This document shows positions 54,038 to 62,140 of a stretch of DNA of 64,000 nt, piece by piece (position 1 is the first letter of the stretch; the number at the start of each line of letters is the position of its first letter). Made by a program: the position numbers and the translations under genes. Location of the stretch: contig NZ_CP030118.1 of NCBI RefSeq assembly GCF_006968745.1, forward strand, positions 1,996,654 to 2,060,653, in the 5' to 3' direction. The stretch is from Brasilonema sennae CENA114 (GTDB lineage: Bacteria; Cyanobacteriota; Cyanobacteriia; Cyanobacteriales; Nostocaceae). The notes beneath the pieces were generated by a model, which was given only the letters and a program-made list of their open reading frames with translations, was not told the origin of the DNA and ran no database searches.

Positions 54038-55178
54038 TGTAAACTTCAGAATTAAATGGCACTAATTCTTCAGAATTATTTGGCACTGCAACTTTGTTGA
54101 GAGCATTTAAGTTCACTCATGGACGGGTAACTCCCACCTGGGGTTAATCCGCTCAAATATCTTGCGCTGTCGATTGAGATCAACTTGTGGTAATGTCTTC
54201 TCTACGAGATCGAAAACTTCCTCAACAAGTTGGCGTAGTTCATGGGTTCCGCTTACAGCATCAGTTTGAAAAACATACTCCAACCGTGCAAAAAACTCAG
54301 GTGGTTTAATTTTCATTTTTTCAACCCAGTAGCGTGTCCACTTAAAGCCGGGATGATAAATGTGATTTAGCCCAAACAGCAAGTTGAGGAGCCATCGCAC
54401 AATCATACACCTGTTTTCATATAGCATCGGAATCTCAAGGCGTTCGGTCATGATATATTGACCATCAAACGGGCGGAATTTCAGGTGCTTCTGAACCATT
54501 GCAACTCCCAGGTCTTCAGGATAAGGAGAAAGCCGATTTTGCCACTGTTTGATGATGTCTTCGCCGTAAAGAATAACTGCGTGCTGAAGATTAGACGCTG
54601 ACGCTTGCTTCTCAAACACAAGCCCATTTTGCGACACATCGTAGCGCTCAACAACATCAGTCACAATCTTGTCCATCGCATCTCGTGCCCAATGACCTGC
54701 TTCGACTTTCATCCCGTATAGATAGAACTGCTCCAACCATGCTTCTTTTGCTTCCTCATGCGCCTGAATTTCCCATCCTTTAACACCAACATTTTGGGCT
54801 GTAGCTTGTAATTCTTCAGCAGACGGTAATTGTGACCAAATGAAAGCTAGCTCAAGGTCAGAGTACTGGTCTGAGATCCCTACTGCCGCCGAGCCAAACA
54901 CAAAACACGCTTCAACTTCGGGGTTAGCCGTGAAAGCAGGAGCGATTTTGTGAGCCAACGAAATTCGCCATACGCTGTGTTCAGTCATGTTGAGGATTTT
55001 GTAGTCTCTACTGAAACAATGTAGCGCAGCAGGCTAACTATTTATTATGCGCAAACTTTCTATTGGACTTCCACACCGTTAAAGCGTACTTGAAACGCAT
55101 AGAATCAGAAGGTCAGATGCACCCTAACAGTGCTAAATAATTCTGAAGAATTGGTGCCATTTAATTCTGAAATTTACA
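54038..55178. mobile_element. Mini-transposon-like cassette with 51-bp inverted repeats
   Basis: Bases 54038-54088 and 55128-55178 are inverted repeats of 51 bp with three mismatches. Each end starts TGTAAA(C/T)TTCAGAATTA and contains two direct copies of a TTCAGAATTAxxTGGCAC unit. TGT...ACA termini with repeated internal binding units are characteristic of Tn7-superfamily (Tn7, Tn402/Tn5053) elements. The only gene inside is a nucleotidyltransferase-fold gene. No transposase is present and no 5-bp target duplication was seen. Confidence 0.7.
54113..54988 (-). CDS. Nucleotidyltransferase-fold protein, cargo of the cassette
   Basis: This 291-aa protein begins with the minimal nucleotidyltransferase core (VEACFVFGSAAVGISDQYSD followed by LELAFIW), giving G-S and two acidic metal ligands. 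The C-terminal helical half (YIMTERLEIPMLYENRCMIV, GFKWTRYWVEKMKIKPPEFF) is typical of the DUF4037/streptomycin-adenylyltransferase-like group. Its role may be nucleotide transfer to a small molecule or protein; a resistance function is possible but unproven. It is the sole gene between the inverted repeats. Confidence 0.82.
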   Translation of the reverse strand: MTEHSVWRISLAHKIAPAFTANPEVEACFVFGSAAVGISDQYSDLELAFIWSQLPSAEELQATAQNVGVKGWEIQAHEEAKEAWLEQFYLYGMKVEAGHWARDAMDKIVTDVVERYDVSQNGLVFEKQASASNLQHAVILYGEDIIKQWQNRLSPYPEDLGVAMVQKHLKFRPFDGQYIMTERLEIPMLYENRCMIVRWLLNLLFGLNHIYHPGFKWTRYWVEKMKIKPPEFFARLEYVFQTDAVSGTHELRQLVEEVFDLVEKTLPQVDLNRQRKIFERINPRWELPVHE

Positions 55179-55330
55179 GTTATATACATGTAAATAACGC
55201 AAAAGGGGGGTTAGGGGGGATCTTCACGTGATGTAACCTAGACTTTAGATCCCCTAACTGAGTTAAAAAGCTTGCTCAAGAAAAAGTCGTACATGGCGTT
55301 ATATATATCCAAAAGAGCGATCGCCCCCAT

Positions 55331-56269
55331 ATGTCAACTTCCCATTCCCAAAAAATTACCTACAGCCCTGCTTACACAATCGTCCCAACTTACGAGTGCT
55401 TCAATCGCTGTGCTTACTGTAACTTTCGCACAGAACCGGGTAAGAGCGAATGGCTAACAATTTCACAAGCTGAAAAACTTTTCAAACAACTTCACAACCA
55501 AGACGTTTGTGAAATTTTGATACTGAGTGGCGAGGTGCATCCTCTTTCCCCACGGCGTCAGGGGTGGTTTCAGCGGATTTATGATTTGTGTGAGTTAGCT
55601 TTGGCGATGGGATTTTTACCACACACAAATGCTGGACCATTGAGCTTTGAGGAAATGCAACAATTAAAGAAAGTTAATGTTTCAATGGGGTTAATGTTGG
55701 AACAGTTAACGCCAGAGTTGTTGAAGACAGTGCATAAACATGCGCCGAGTAAGACACCAGAAGTGCGTCTACAACAATTACAGTGGGCGGGAGAATTAAA
55801 GATACCCTTTACCACTGGGTTACTGTTAGGAATTGGGGAAACAGAACAAGATTGGTGGGAAACATTAGAAGCTATAGCCCAAATTCATCAACGTTACCAT
55901 CATATTCAAGAAGTTATTTTGCAACCTCATAGTCCGGGAAATCAGCAAACTTTTGACGCACCATCTTTTAATCCTCATCAATTGCCAAAAGTTATTTTTC
56001 AGGCACGTAAAATTTTACCAGCAGATATTACAATTCAAATTCCGCCGAATTTAATCAAAGATGATCAATGGTTACTCGCGTGTTTAGAAGCTGGTGCGAG
56101 AGATTTAGGCGGAATTGGACCAAAAGATGAAGTGAATCCTGATTATCCGCATCTTCAGGAGCAGGAATTGAGGGAAATTTTACAGCCTGCAGGCTGGGAG
56201 TTAGTGCCAAGATTGCCCGTTTATCCTCAGTATGATCATTGGTTCTCAGTGAATTACAGAACAATTTGA
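55331..56269 (+). CDS. cofG: FO synthase subunit 1 (7,8-didemethyl-8-hydroxy-5-deazariboflavin synthase)
   Basis: CofG (312 aa) is one of two radical SAM enzymes that make the deazaflavin chromophore F0, used in cyanobacteria as the antenna of DNA photolyase. The cluster motif is CFNRCAYCNF, followed by SGEVHPLSPRRQGWF and GLLLGIGETEQDWWETLEAI and the ending GGIGPKDEVNPDYPHL. Its partner cofH is not in the window. The stop codon lies within a 15-bp hairpin. Confidence 0.95.
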   Translation: MSTSHSQKITYSPAYTIVPTYECFNRCAYCNFRTEPGKSEWLTISQAEKLFKQLHNQDVCEILILSGEVHPLSPRRQGWFQRIYDLCELALAMGFLPHTNAGPLSFEEMQQLKKVNVSMGLMLEQLTPELLKTVHKHAPSKTPEVRLQQLQWAGELKIPFTTGLLLGIGETEQDWWETLEAIAQIHQRYHHIQEVILQPHSPGNQQTFDAPSFNPHQLPKVIFQARKILPADITIQIPPNLIKDDQWLLACLEAGARDLGGIGPKDEVNPDYPHLQEQELREILQPAGWELVPRLPVYPQYDHWFSVNYRTI

Positions 56270-56297
56270 GGCGATACGCTTTGCGTATCGCCTCAAA
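56265..56297. terminator. Bidirectional hairpin between cofG and the hicBA locus
   Basis: A perfect 15-bp stem (TTTGAGGCGATACGC at 56265-56279 and GCGTATCGCCTCAAA at 56283-56297, loop TTT) overlaps the cofG stop codon. It lies between two convergent genes and can end both transcripts. Confidence 0.65.
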
Positions 56298-56316
56298 TTA
56301 CCTCACACAAATTCTT

Positions 56317-56550
56317 TTATAAATTTTCCACAATTGCTTGAAACTCCTCAGGTGTTAGCTCAATTTCTCGCAGAATTTCTCTAATTAGTGGACGAGCAAT
56401 ATCTCTGCCAGGATGGTTCGGTACTGTAGTCGTTCTACCATCAGGGTGTCTGTAAAAAACATGGCTTCATTTTTGTCGGACTTGGTGAAACCCTAAATGT
56501 AGAAGAACCTTCTCCATCGTCTTAAAATTGACAATAGGAAGGCGACTCAT
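56317..56550 (-). pseudogene. hicA: HicA-like toxin with a nonsense mutation
   Basis: The 77-codon frame reads MSRLPIVNFKTMEKVLLHLG, FHQVRQK, then TGA (56467-56469), SHVFYRHPDGRTTTVPNHPG and RDIARPLIREIL to a normal end. The family motif is RQKGSHxxYRH, so the TGA replaces the Gly codon (GGA to TGA) just before the catalytic His. The toxin is therefore almost certainly dead, while its antitoxin is intact. Confidence 0.88.
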
Positions 56551-56765
56551 ACTGCTACCTCAATCTGTTGTAAACCTACAAATTGAGGCAAGTCTTCTAA
56601 GGAATCTCTATACTCTTCTAAACACAATTCCAAAACTTCTTGAAGGTTTGTTTTGAGTTCATCTAAAGTAGCTCCCTGAGTATGAGCGCCAGGAATTCCA
56701 GGAACAATGCCAACGTATAATTTTGTTTCAGAATCCCATTCGATATATGCTGTAAATGTTTTCAT
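56547..56765 (-). CDS. hicB: HicB-like antitoxin
   Basis: This 72-aa protein has the partial RNase H-like HicB domain (FTAYIEWDSETKLYVGIVPG followed by IPGAHTQGATLDELKTNLQE). No C-terminal DNA-binding domain is present, as in short HicB proteins. It overlaps hicA by four bases (ATGA). With the toxin broken, it may now be free of selection or serve as an inhibitor of other HicA copies. Confidence 0.9.
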   Translation of the reverse strand: MKTFTAYIEWDSETKLYVGIVPGIPGAHTQGATLDELKTNLQEVLELCLEEYRDSLEDLPQFVGLQQIEVAV

Positions 56766-56843
56766 AATTTGCTGTCTTAAGCTGAATAACTGTGCTATTT
56801 TCGAAATTTATTATCTCAAAATTATCTCAAAGGCTGTTGTGCA

Positions 56844-56873
56844 AAAGAACTATATTCTATAACTATAGGCTAT
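56844..56873 (+). promoter_or_regulatory. 30-bp element upstream of the NTPase/TPR operon
   Basis: AAAGAACTAT...TATAGGCTAT (30 bp) recurs at 63391-63420 with two mismatches. Here it lies 89 bp before the NTPase gene, and there 121 bp before an antitoxin gene. The conserved CTATAACTATAGGCTAT part resembles a -10 region plus inverted repeats (TATAG/CTATA). A shared regulator or promoter is suggested. Confidence 0.45.
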
Positions 56874-56961
56874 AGTCAGAATTGCAGACTAATATCAAGC
56901 TATGGCGAACTTTATTTTACAATTGATCGTCCTCTGATAAAGATTGCAATATTTTTTACCT

Positions 56962-58287
56962 ATGATTGATAGTCAGGAATTACTCACCAAGCTCTACAAC
57001 GCCTTTAACCCATTTGAACCCTTACCCGCAGGTGATCCTAAGTACGTTGATTGTCAGGATGTACGCGGTGATGTGGATATTTTACAAGAGTTTGGAAATC
57101 GCATACAACGAGCAAATAGAAATACTTGCCAATTGTACTCTGGACATCGGGGGGCGGGGAAGTCTACAGAACTGCTGAGGTTGAAGCAATATCTGGAAAA
57201 TCGCAAATTCTATGTTGTTTATTTTGCCGCTGATGAAGAAGATATCGACTCAGAAGATGCTCAATATACAGATATTCTCCTCGCTTGTACCCGCCGATTG
57301 CTCAAAGATTTACAGCAATTTGGTGATGCTAGTCCGGTGCTAAACTGGCTTAAAGAACGCTGGCAAGATTTGAAAGATTTGGTGCAAACTCCGATAGAGT
57401 TTGACAACATGAAATTAGAAGCACAAATCGCTCAATTTGCCAAGCTGACAGCAAATTTAAGAGGTGTTCCCGAATTACGCCATCAGATTCGCCGAAAAGT
57501 CGATCCCCATACTGTCACCTTAATTAAGGTGTTGAATGAATTCCTTGCAGATGCAAAAAGCAAACTACCAAACGGCTATACTCAACTAGCGGTGATTGTC
57601 GATAACTTAGACCGGATGGTATTAGTTAAAGATGGGGAAAACACAAATCATGAAGAAGTTTTTTTAGACCGTAGTGAACAACTCAAAGCTTTGGATTGCC
57701 ATTTGATTTATACTGCCCCCATCTCAATGCTGTATTCTAAACGGGCAACAGACATCAGAGATATCTATGGTGAATGCTTGATTTTGCCGATGATTATGGT
57801 CAAAACTCGCACAGGAGAAGTTTACGAACCAGGAGTCAAGAAAGTCAAAGAAGTGATTCGTAAGCGAATCCGGCAAATTGAACAAGAACTTCCTTTGGAA
57901 AACGGAATTTTTGATAGTCAGCAAACTTTAGAAAGATTGTGTTTGATGAGTGGAGGTCATGTCAGAAATTTGCTATTGTTAACTCAAAACGCTATTGGAC
58001 GGACTGAAGAGTTACCAATTTCTGAAAAAGCAGTGCGACGAGCAATCACTCAAGCCAGAGATGACTATCATCGGGCAGTGGAAAATCATCAATGGTGTCT
58101 GCTGGCGGAAGTCTCCCGTTCTAAACGCATCGTTAATGATGACCAGTATCGCAGTTTGATGTATAACCGCTGTCTTTTAGAATATCGCTATTTGGATGAA
58201 GATCAAGAAATGCAGCGTTGGTATGACATTCACCCATTGATTCAAGGAATTTCCGAATTTAAAGAAGCTGTGGCGAAACTTCAATGA
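56962..58287 (+). CDS. P-loop NTPase of a two-gene module
   Basis: This 441-aa protein starts at ATG 56962 (MIDSQELLTKLYNAFNPFEP). It has Walker A SGHRGAGKSTELLRLK (about residues 58-73), Walker B LAVIVDNLDRM (about 213-223), a sensor-like LIYTAPISMLYS and a C-terminal winged-helix-like region with SGGHVRNLLLLTQNAI. The order resembles AAA/STAND-type ATPases used as switches. No effector or membrane domain is visible. Its stop overlaps the start of the TPR gene by four bases, so the two work together. Family not recognised by name. Confidence 0.85.
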   Translation: MIDSQELLTKLYNAFNPFEPLPAGDPKYVDCQDVRGDVDILQEFGNRIQRANRNTCQLYSGHRGAGKSTELLRLKQYLENRKFYVVYFAADEEDIDSEDAQYTDILLACTRRLLKDLQQFGDASPVLNWLKERWQDLKDLVQTPIEFDNMKLEAQIAQFAKLTANLRGVPELRHQIRRKVDPHTVTLIKVLNEFLADAKSKLPNGYTQLAVIVDNLDRMVLVKDGENTNHEEVFLDRSEQLKALDCHLIYTAPISMLYSKRATDIRDIYGECLILPMIMVKTRTGEVYEPGVKKVKEVIRKRIRQIEQELPLENGIFDSQQTLERLCLMSGGHVRNLLLLTQNAIGRTEELPISEKAVRRAITQARDDYHRAVENHQWCLLAEVSRSKRIVNDDQYRSLMYNRCLLEYRYLDEDQEMQRWYDIHPLIQGISEFKEAVAKLQ

Positions 58288-59468
58288 ACCCAAATTTAAC
58301 TGATTGGGAAAGTGATTGGGATGATGATTTACCTCCGGAACCGGAGGAAGTTTATCAAGATTTGGTTCGCGCATTAAAACGCAAGTCAGGATTTGGCTTG
58401 TTTTTTGTCCAATGTACTCCTGTGGAAGCCGAACGTTTCATTACTCAACTTCCGCAGGAGATTCCCCAGAAAAAGGTTGCAACGCTTCGTTTGGTTGAGG
58501 CGATTGATAATTTATATGCGCGGGTGACTGAGTTTGTGCAAGACAAGCCAACTGATATTTTATTGATTAAAGGGTTGGAATATTCTTTATATAAGTATGA
58601 GCAAAGAAGTTTTGGCGAAATAACAGAAGGACAATTTAGTAATATAACTCGTGTTCCTCCAATTTTAAATCACTTAAACCAACAGCGAGAACGGTTTAGA
58701 GATGATTTTCCATTTTGTTTTGTTTTTCTGTTGCGGTCATTTTCGATTAACTATTTGATTCACCGCGCCCCAGATTTTTTTGACTGGCGTTCAGGGGTAT
58801 TTAAATTACCAACAACACCAGAAGTGGTAGAAGAAGAATCCAATCGTTTGGTACTGGAAGGTGACTATAAGAAATATCTGCAACTGAATGCAGAACAAAA
58901 GATTGAGAAAGTCCTGGAATTTCAAGAATTACTGACACAACAACATCAGACAGAGAGTCGTAAGCTAGGCTTACTATTTGAATTGGGAAATTTATTAGTT
59001 GCGGCTAAGGAATACGAACAAGCGATCGCATCTTACGACCAAGCACTGAAAATTAAACCTGACTACGATTCGGCTTGGTACAACCGGGGGATTGCGCTGC
59101 AGAATTTGGGACGCTACGAAGAAGCGATCGCATCTTACGACCAAGCACTGAAAATTAAACCTGACTACGATTCGGCTTGGAACAACCGGGGGATTGCGCT
59201 GCAGAATTTGGGACGCTACGAGGAAGCGATCGCATCTTACGACCAAGCACTGAAATTTAAACCTGACTATGATTCGGCTTGGTACAACAAAGCTTGCTCC
59301 TATGCTCTTCAAGGTAACATTGAGCAAGCAATTGAAAACCTCGAAAAAGCAATTCATCTGAATCCTGATAAATATCAGGAAATGGCTAAAACCGATTCAG
59401 ATTTTGATAGTCTTCGTGAAGATGAGCGCTTTTTGGTGTTGATTCAAGCACAGCAAACGGGTAATTAG
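58284..59468 (+). CDS. TPR-repeat protein with STAND-like N-terminal region
   Basis: The first ~190 residues of this 394-aa protein resemble the nucleotide-free NTPase-like segment seen in cyanobacterial TPR proteins: DILLIKGLEYSLYKYEQRSF, PPILNHLNQQRERFRDDFPF, and the hallmark APDFFDWRSGVF. A coiled region (residues 205-240) leads to four to five TPR units (about 240-375) with AIASYDQALKIKPDYDSAWY repeated almost unchanged. It overlaps the NTPase gene (ATGA). It could be the sensor or scaffold of the pair. Confidence 0.85.
   Translation: MNPNLTDWESDWDDDLPPEPEEVYQDLVRALKRKSGFGLFFVQCTPVEAERFITQLPQEIPQKKVATLRLVEAIDNLYARVTEFVQDKPTDILLIKGLEYSLYKYEQRSFGEITEGQFSNITRVPPILNHLNQQRERFRDDFPFCFVFLLRSFSINYLIHRAPDFFDWRSGVFKLPTTPEVVEEESNRLVLEGDYKKYLQLNAEQKIEKVLEFQELLTQQHQTESRKLGLLFELGNLLVAAKEYEQAIASYDQALKIKPDYDSAWYNRGIALQNLGRYEEAIASYDQALKIKPDYDSAWNNRGIALQNLGRYEEAIASYDQALKFKPDYDSAWYNKACSYALQGNIEQAIENLEKAIHLNPDKYQEMAKTDSDFDSLREDERFLVLIQAQQTGN
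59022..59290 (+). repeat. 102-bp near-identical TPR-coding tandem repeat
   Basis: HIP1 octamers recur at 59022, 59124 and 59226, exactly 102 bp (34 codons) apart, within almost identical units. Such DNA-level identity means a recent copy-number change of TPR units. The number of units may vary between strains. Confidence 0.9.
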
Positions 59469-59552
59469 TTAAAGTTATTTTAGAAGTACTATGTTGCTCA
59501 CCATAAAGAATAAGGCTACAAAATAAAACTATTGTTAGGGAGTTCTATTTAG

Positions 59553-59891
59553 ATGTCAGAAACAATCAACATTGAGCAAGCAGTCTTAGATAATCTGCGG
59601 ATACTTCCAAATACACAACAACAGGAAGTACTGGATTTTGTAGAATTTCTAGTGCAAAAATCAGGAAAGCTAAAGCAGGTGAGCAGTGAATGTTCAGATT
59701 CTAGTATTTCATCAACCACTCAAAAGAAAAAACAATTATCTCTGCAAGAAATTGCAAAGCTTCCTGTGGATGAACGTCACAAATTACTAGCACCTTATAT
59801 AGCTGCAACAGCTGAAGATTTTTTAAACGACCCAGAATTGACAGAGTTTTCTGTTTTGGATGGGGAAGACTGGGAAACTGAAAATGACTAA
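59553..59891 (+). CDS. Antitoxin (DUF2281-like)
   Basis: This 112-aa protein has the DUF2281 N-terminus (EQAVLDNLRILPNTQQQEVL then DFVEFLVQKSG) followed by a Ser/Thr-rich linker and an acidic helical tail (ELTEFSVLDGEDWETEND). DUF2281 proteins are usually antitoxins placed before MazF or PIN toxins. It overlaps the following toxin gene by 8 bp. Confidence 0.82.
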   Translation: MSETINIEQAVLDNLRILPNTQQQEVLDFVEFLVQKSGKLKQVSSECSDSSISSTTQKKKQLSLQEIAKLPVDERHKLLAPYIAATAEDFLNDPELTEFSVLDGEDWETEND

Positions 59892-60249
59892 TCCCAGACG
59901 AGGTGAGATTTGGCTTGTGCAACTTGATCCAACCAGAGGACAAGAAATTCAGAAGACGCGCCCTGCTGTTGTGATTAGTTCCGAGATGTTTAGTGCTATC
60001 CCCATGCGGATAATTATTCCTGTGACGACTTGGCAACCCAAATTCCAAAATCGCCCCTTCATGGTTCCAATCCAGCAAACTGATAAAAATGGTTTAGATT
60101 CCAATTCAGCAGGTAATGTCTTACAAGTTCGGAGTGTAACGACAGAACGATTTGTCCGGTGTTTGGGAAAAGTATCCGAAGAGGTTATGCAAGAATTGCT
60201 CGCAGGTTTAATTATCTGTATTGATTCTTCTTTTGAAAGCAACAGTTGA
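59884..60249 (+). CDS. mazF: MazF/PemK-family toxin
   Basis: This 121-aa toxin starts at ATG 59884 (MTNPRRGEIWLVQLDPTRGQ), overlapping the antitoxin stop. KTRPAVVISSEMFSAIPMRI and QVRSVTTERFVRCLGKVSEE are standard MazF positions with the Arg-Pro active-site segment. The frame is intact. ATG 59860 would add eight residues within the antitoxin gene. It is distinct in sequence from the MazF-like gene at 7.2 kb. Confidence 0.9.
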   Translation: MTNPRRGEIWLVQLDPTRGQEIQKTRPAVVISSEMFSAIPMRIIIPVTTWQPKFQNRPFMVPIQQTDKNGLDSNSAGNVLQVRSVTTERFVRCLGKVSEEVMQELLAGLIICIDSSFESNS

Positions 60250-60374
60250 ATTTCTAATCGGAAGGGATTTCAAAACAATACTTATTAACTCGTGCTAAAA
60301 ATTCCTTCCCAACCTACATATCTGTCGCATTCTTTTCTAAAATCGGTATAAAGTCAAGAATATCTCACAATAAT

Positions 60375-60629
60375 ATGTCATTACAACTGAAAATTGACTA
60401 CCCAGAAACTCTACCAGATGCTCTGCAACAGACTCGAAAACAGTTTGAACAAGAAGCCAAAATGGCAATGGCGGTGAAGCTGTTTGAAATGAAACGCATT
60501 TCCTCAGGTGTAGCAGCACAATTAGCAGGCGTGGATCGAGTTTCTTTCTTGCTCAATTTGCATCGTTATGGAGTCCCAATGATTGATTTAACAGAAGAGG
60601 AACTGCTTAGCGATTTAGAAAATGCCTGA
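60375..60629 (+). CDS. UPF0175 antitoxin
   Basis: This 84-aa protein matches the UPF0175 family (LKIDYPETLPDALQQTRKQF, KMAMAVKLFEMKRISSGVAA, QLAGVDRVSFLLNLHRYGV), a helix-turn-helix antitoxin usually followed by a DUF3368 PIN-like toxin. Here the toxin is only a fragment. The frame is intact. Confidence 0.88.
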   Translation: MSLQLKIDYPETLPDALQQTRKQFEQEAKMAMAVKLFEMKRISSGVAAQLAGVDRVSFLLNLHRYGVPMIDLTEEELLSDLENA

Positions 60630-60829
60630 TTGATGAAACTGCTGGTAGGAGGGTAGCAAGATTAAGTAGTCTTTCAGTAACAGGTACTATTGGTATTTTG
60701 TTACGTGCTAAGAAAGAAGGATACCCAGTTTCATTACAGCAAGCCATTGAGCGGATGCTAACTCGTGGTATTCGACTGAGTGCAACAGTCATCACTTTTG
60801 CGCTTGAGCAAGCTGGTGAAAGTGGCTAA
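60626..60829 (+). pseudogene. C-terminal remnant of a DUF3368 (PIN-like) toxin
   Basis: The frame from 60626 reads LIDETAGRRVARLSSLSVTG, TIGILLRAKKEGYPVSLQQA and IERMLTRGIRLSATVITFAL, matching the last ~65 residues of DUF3368 toxins, which carry one acidic residue of the PIN site. The N-terminal ~80 codons are missing and there is no start. The remnant abuts the antitoxin stop (TGA 60627-60629), so an internal deletion removed the toxin's 5' part. Confidence 0.8.
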
Positions 60830-60965
60830 CTTTAAAAGAACGAGCAATTGCACTTAGAGTAGCAATTTCATTTATCAAAGTTCTTTTTTAACTAACTAAC
60901 TATAGACAGATGTTACAAGTATTGTTTTTTACTAACATTTGGAAGTTGGTAAAAAAGCAATTAAC

Positions 60966-61973
60966 ATGAACATACAAATCTCCGCTCTTTGGGACAAAAT
61001 CCAGGGAATGATTAACGGATTTATTATCCTACTCCCTAATATGGTGCTGGCAGTGATTGTTTTTGCAATCTTCTTTTTTGTTGCTCGAACAATCAAGCAA
61101 ATAGTCAAACGTTTTACCAGTAGGTATCGCCATGCTCGAAATTTAGGATTAGTTTTAGGACGGTTGGCACAGGGAACAACAATTTTGATAGGTTTATTTG
61201 TTGCTTTATCAATTTTAATTCCTACATTTAGAGCAGGTGATTTGGTTCAATTATTAGGAATCAGTGGGGTAGCTATTGGTTTCGCCTTCCGCGATATTCT
61301 GCAAAACTTTTTATCTGGTATTTTAATTTTACTAACAGAACCTTTCCGAATCAATGACCAAATTGTTTTTAAAAACTTTGAAGGAACTGTTGAAAATATT
61401 GAAACACGGGCGACAATTCTTAAAACTTATGATGGTCGGCGAATTGTTATTCCCAATTCGGAGTTATTCATTAATTCTGTGACTGTGAATACTGCTTTTG
61501 AGAACCGCCGATTGCAGTACGATGTTGGCATTGGTTACAGCGATGATATCGACAGAGCAAAAGAGTTAATCTTGGAAGCAATGCATAGTGTAAATGGAGT
61601 ATTGAAAGACCCTGCTCCCGATGTGCTATTGATGGATTTAGCTGAAAGTAGTGTTAATATTCGCGCACGTTGGTGGATTAATCCGCCACGTCGGGCAGAT
61701 GATCTTAGTTCACGCGATCGCGTACTATCTGCCATCAAGAAAAAGCTCCTCGAAAACGGCATCGATTTACCTTACCCAACCAGACAAATCTTATTCCACG
61801 ACCAAACTGAAGAGACAGATGGCGACCGATCGCGTCAACGTGAAGGCTGGCCTGCTGGTAAAGGTGAGTACCCAAAACCTCGACGTATTAGTGACAGTAT
61901 CAGAAAATTAGCACAATTACAAGCTCAACGAAATGGCAAGGTTGATTCTCAAATCACGAACGATGAAACGTGA
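60966..61973 (+). CDS. mscS: Mechanosensitive ion channel of the MscS family
   Basis: This 335-aa protein starts at ATG 60966 (MNIQISALWDKIQGM). Three TM helices lie at about residues 17-37, 57-80 and 88-115; the pore helix carries LLGISGVAIGFAFRDILQNF and LSGILILLTEPFRINDQI. The beta domain follows with VENIETRATILKTYDGRRIV and IPNSELFINSVTVN. The C-terminus has an extra polar tail of 50 residues. It would release osmolytes under hypo-osmotic shock. GTG/ATG choices upstream at 60939 are less likely. Confidence 0.93.
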   Translation: MNIQISALWDKIQGMINGFIILLPNMVLAVIVFAIFFFVARTIKQIVKRFTSRYRHARNLGLVLGRLAQGTTILIGLFVALSILIPTFRAGDLVQLLGISGVAIGFAFRDILQNFLSGILILLTEPFRINDQIVFKNFEGTVENIETRATILKTYDGRRIVIPNSELFINSVTVNTAFENRRLQYDVGIGYSDDIDRAKELILEAMHSVNGVLKDPAPDVLLMDLAESSVNIRARWWINPPRRADDLSSRDRVLSAIKKKLLENGIDLPYPTRQILFHDQTEETDGDRSRQREGWPAGKGEYPKPRRISDSIRKLAQLQAQRNGKVDSQITNDET

Positions 61974-62140
61974 TGATAATCCATACATTGCAGAAGATGA
62001 ACTGCAAATCAGCTGATTTTTCAACCTTTGCAAGAAATTAAATTCAGAGATTATCACCAATAGTAGATGACTGGATTTAATCACTTAATATTTAATCAGA
62101 CAATCAGCATTGAATGAAGTGAGAAAGTGAGGATTAGACT

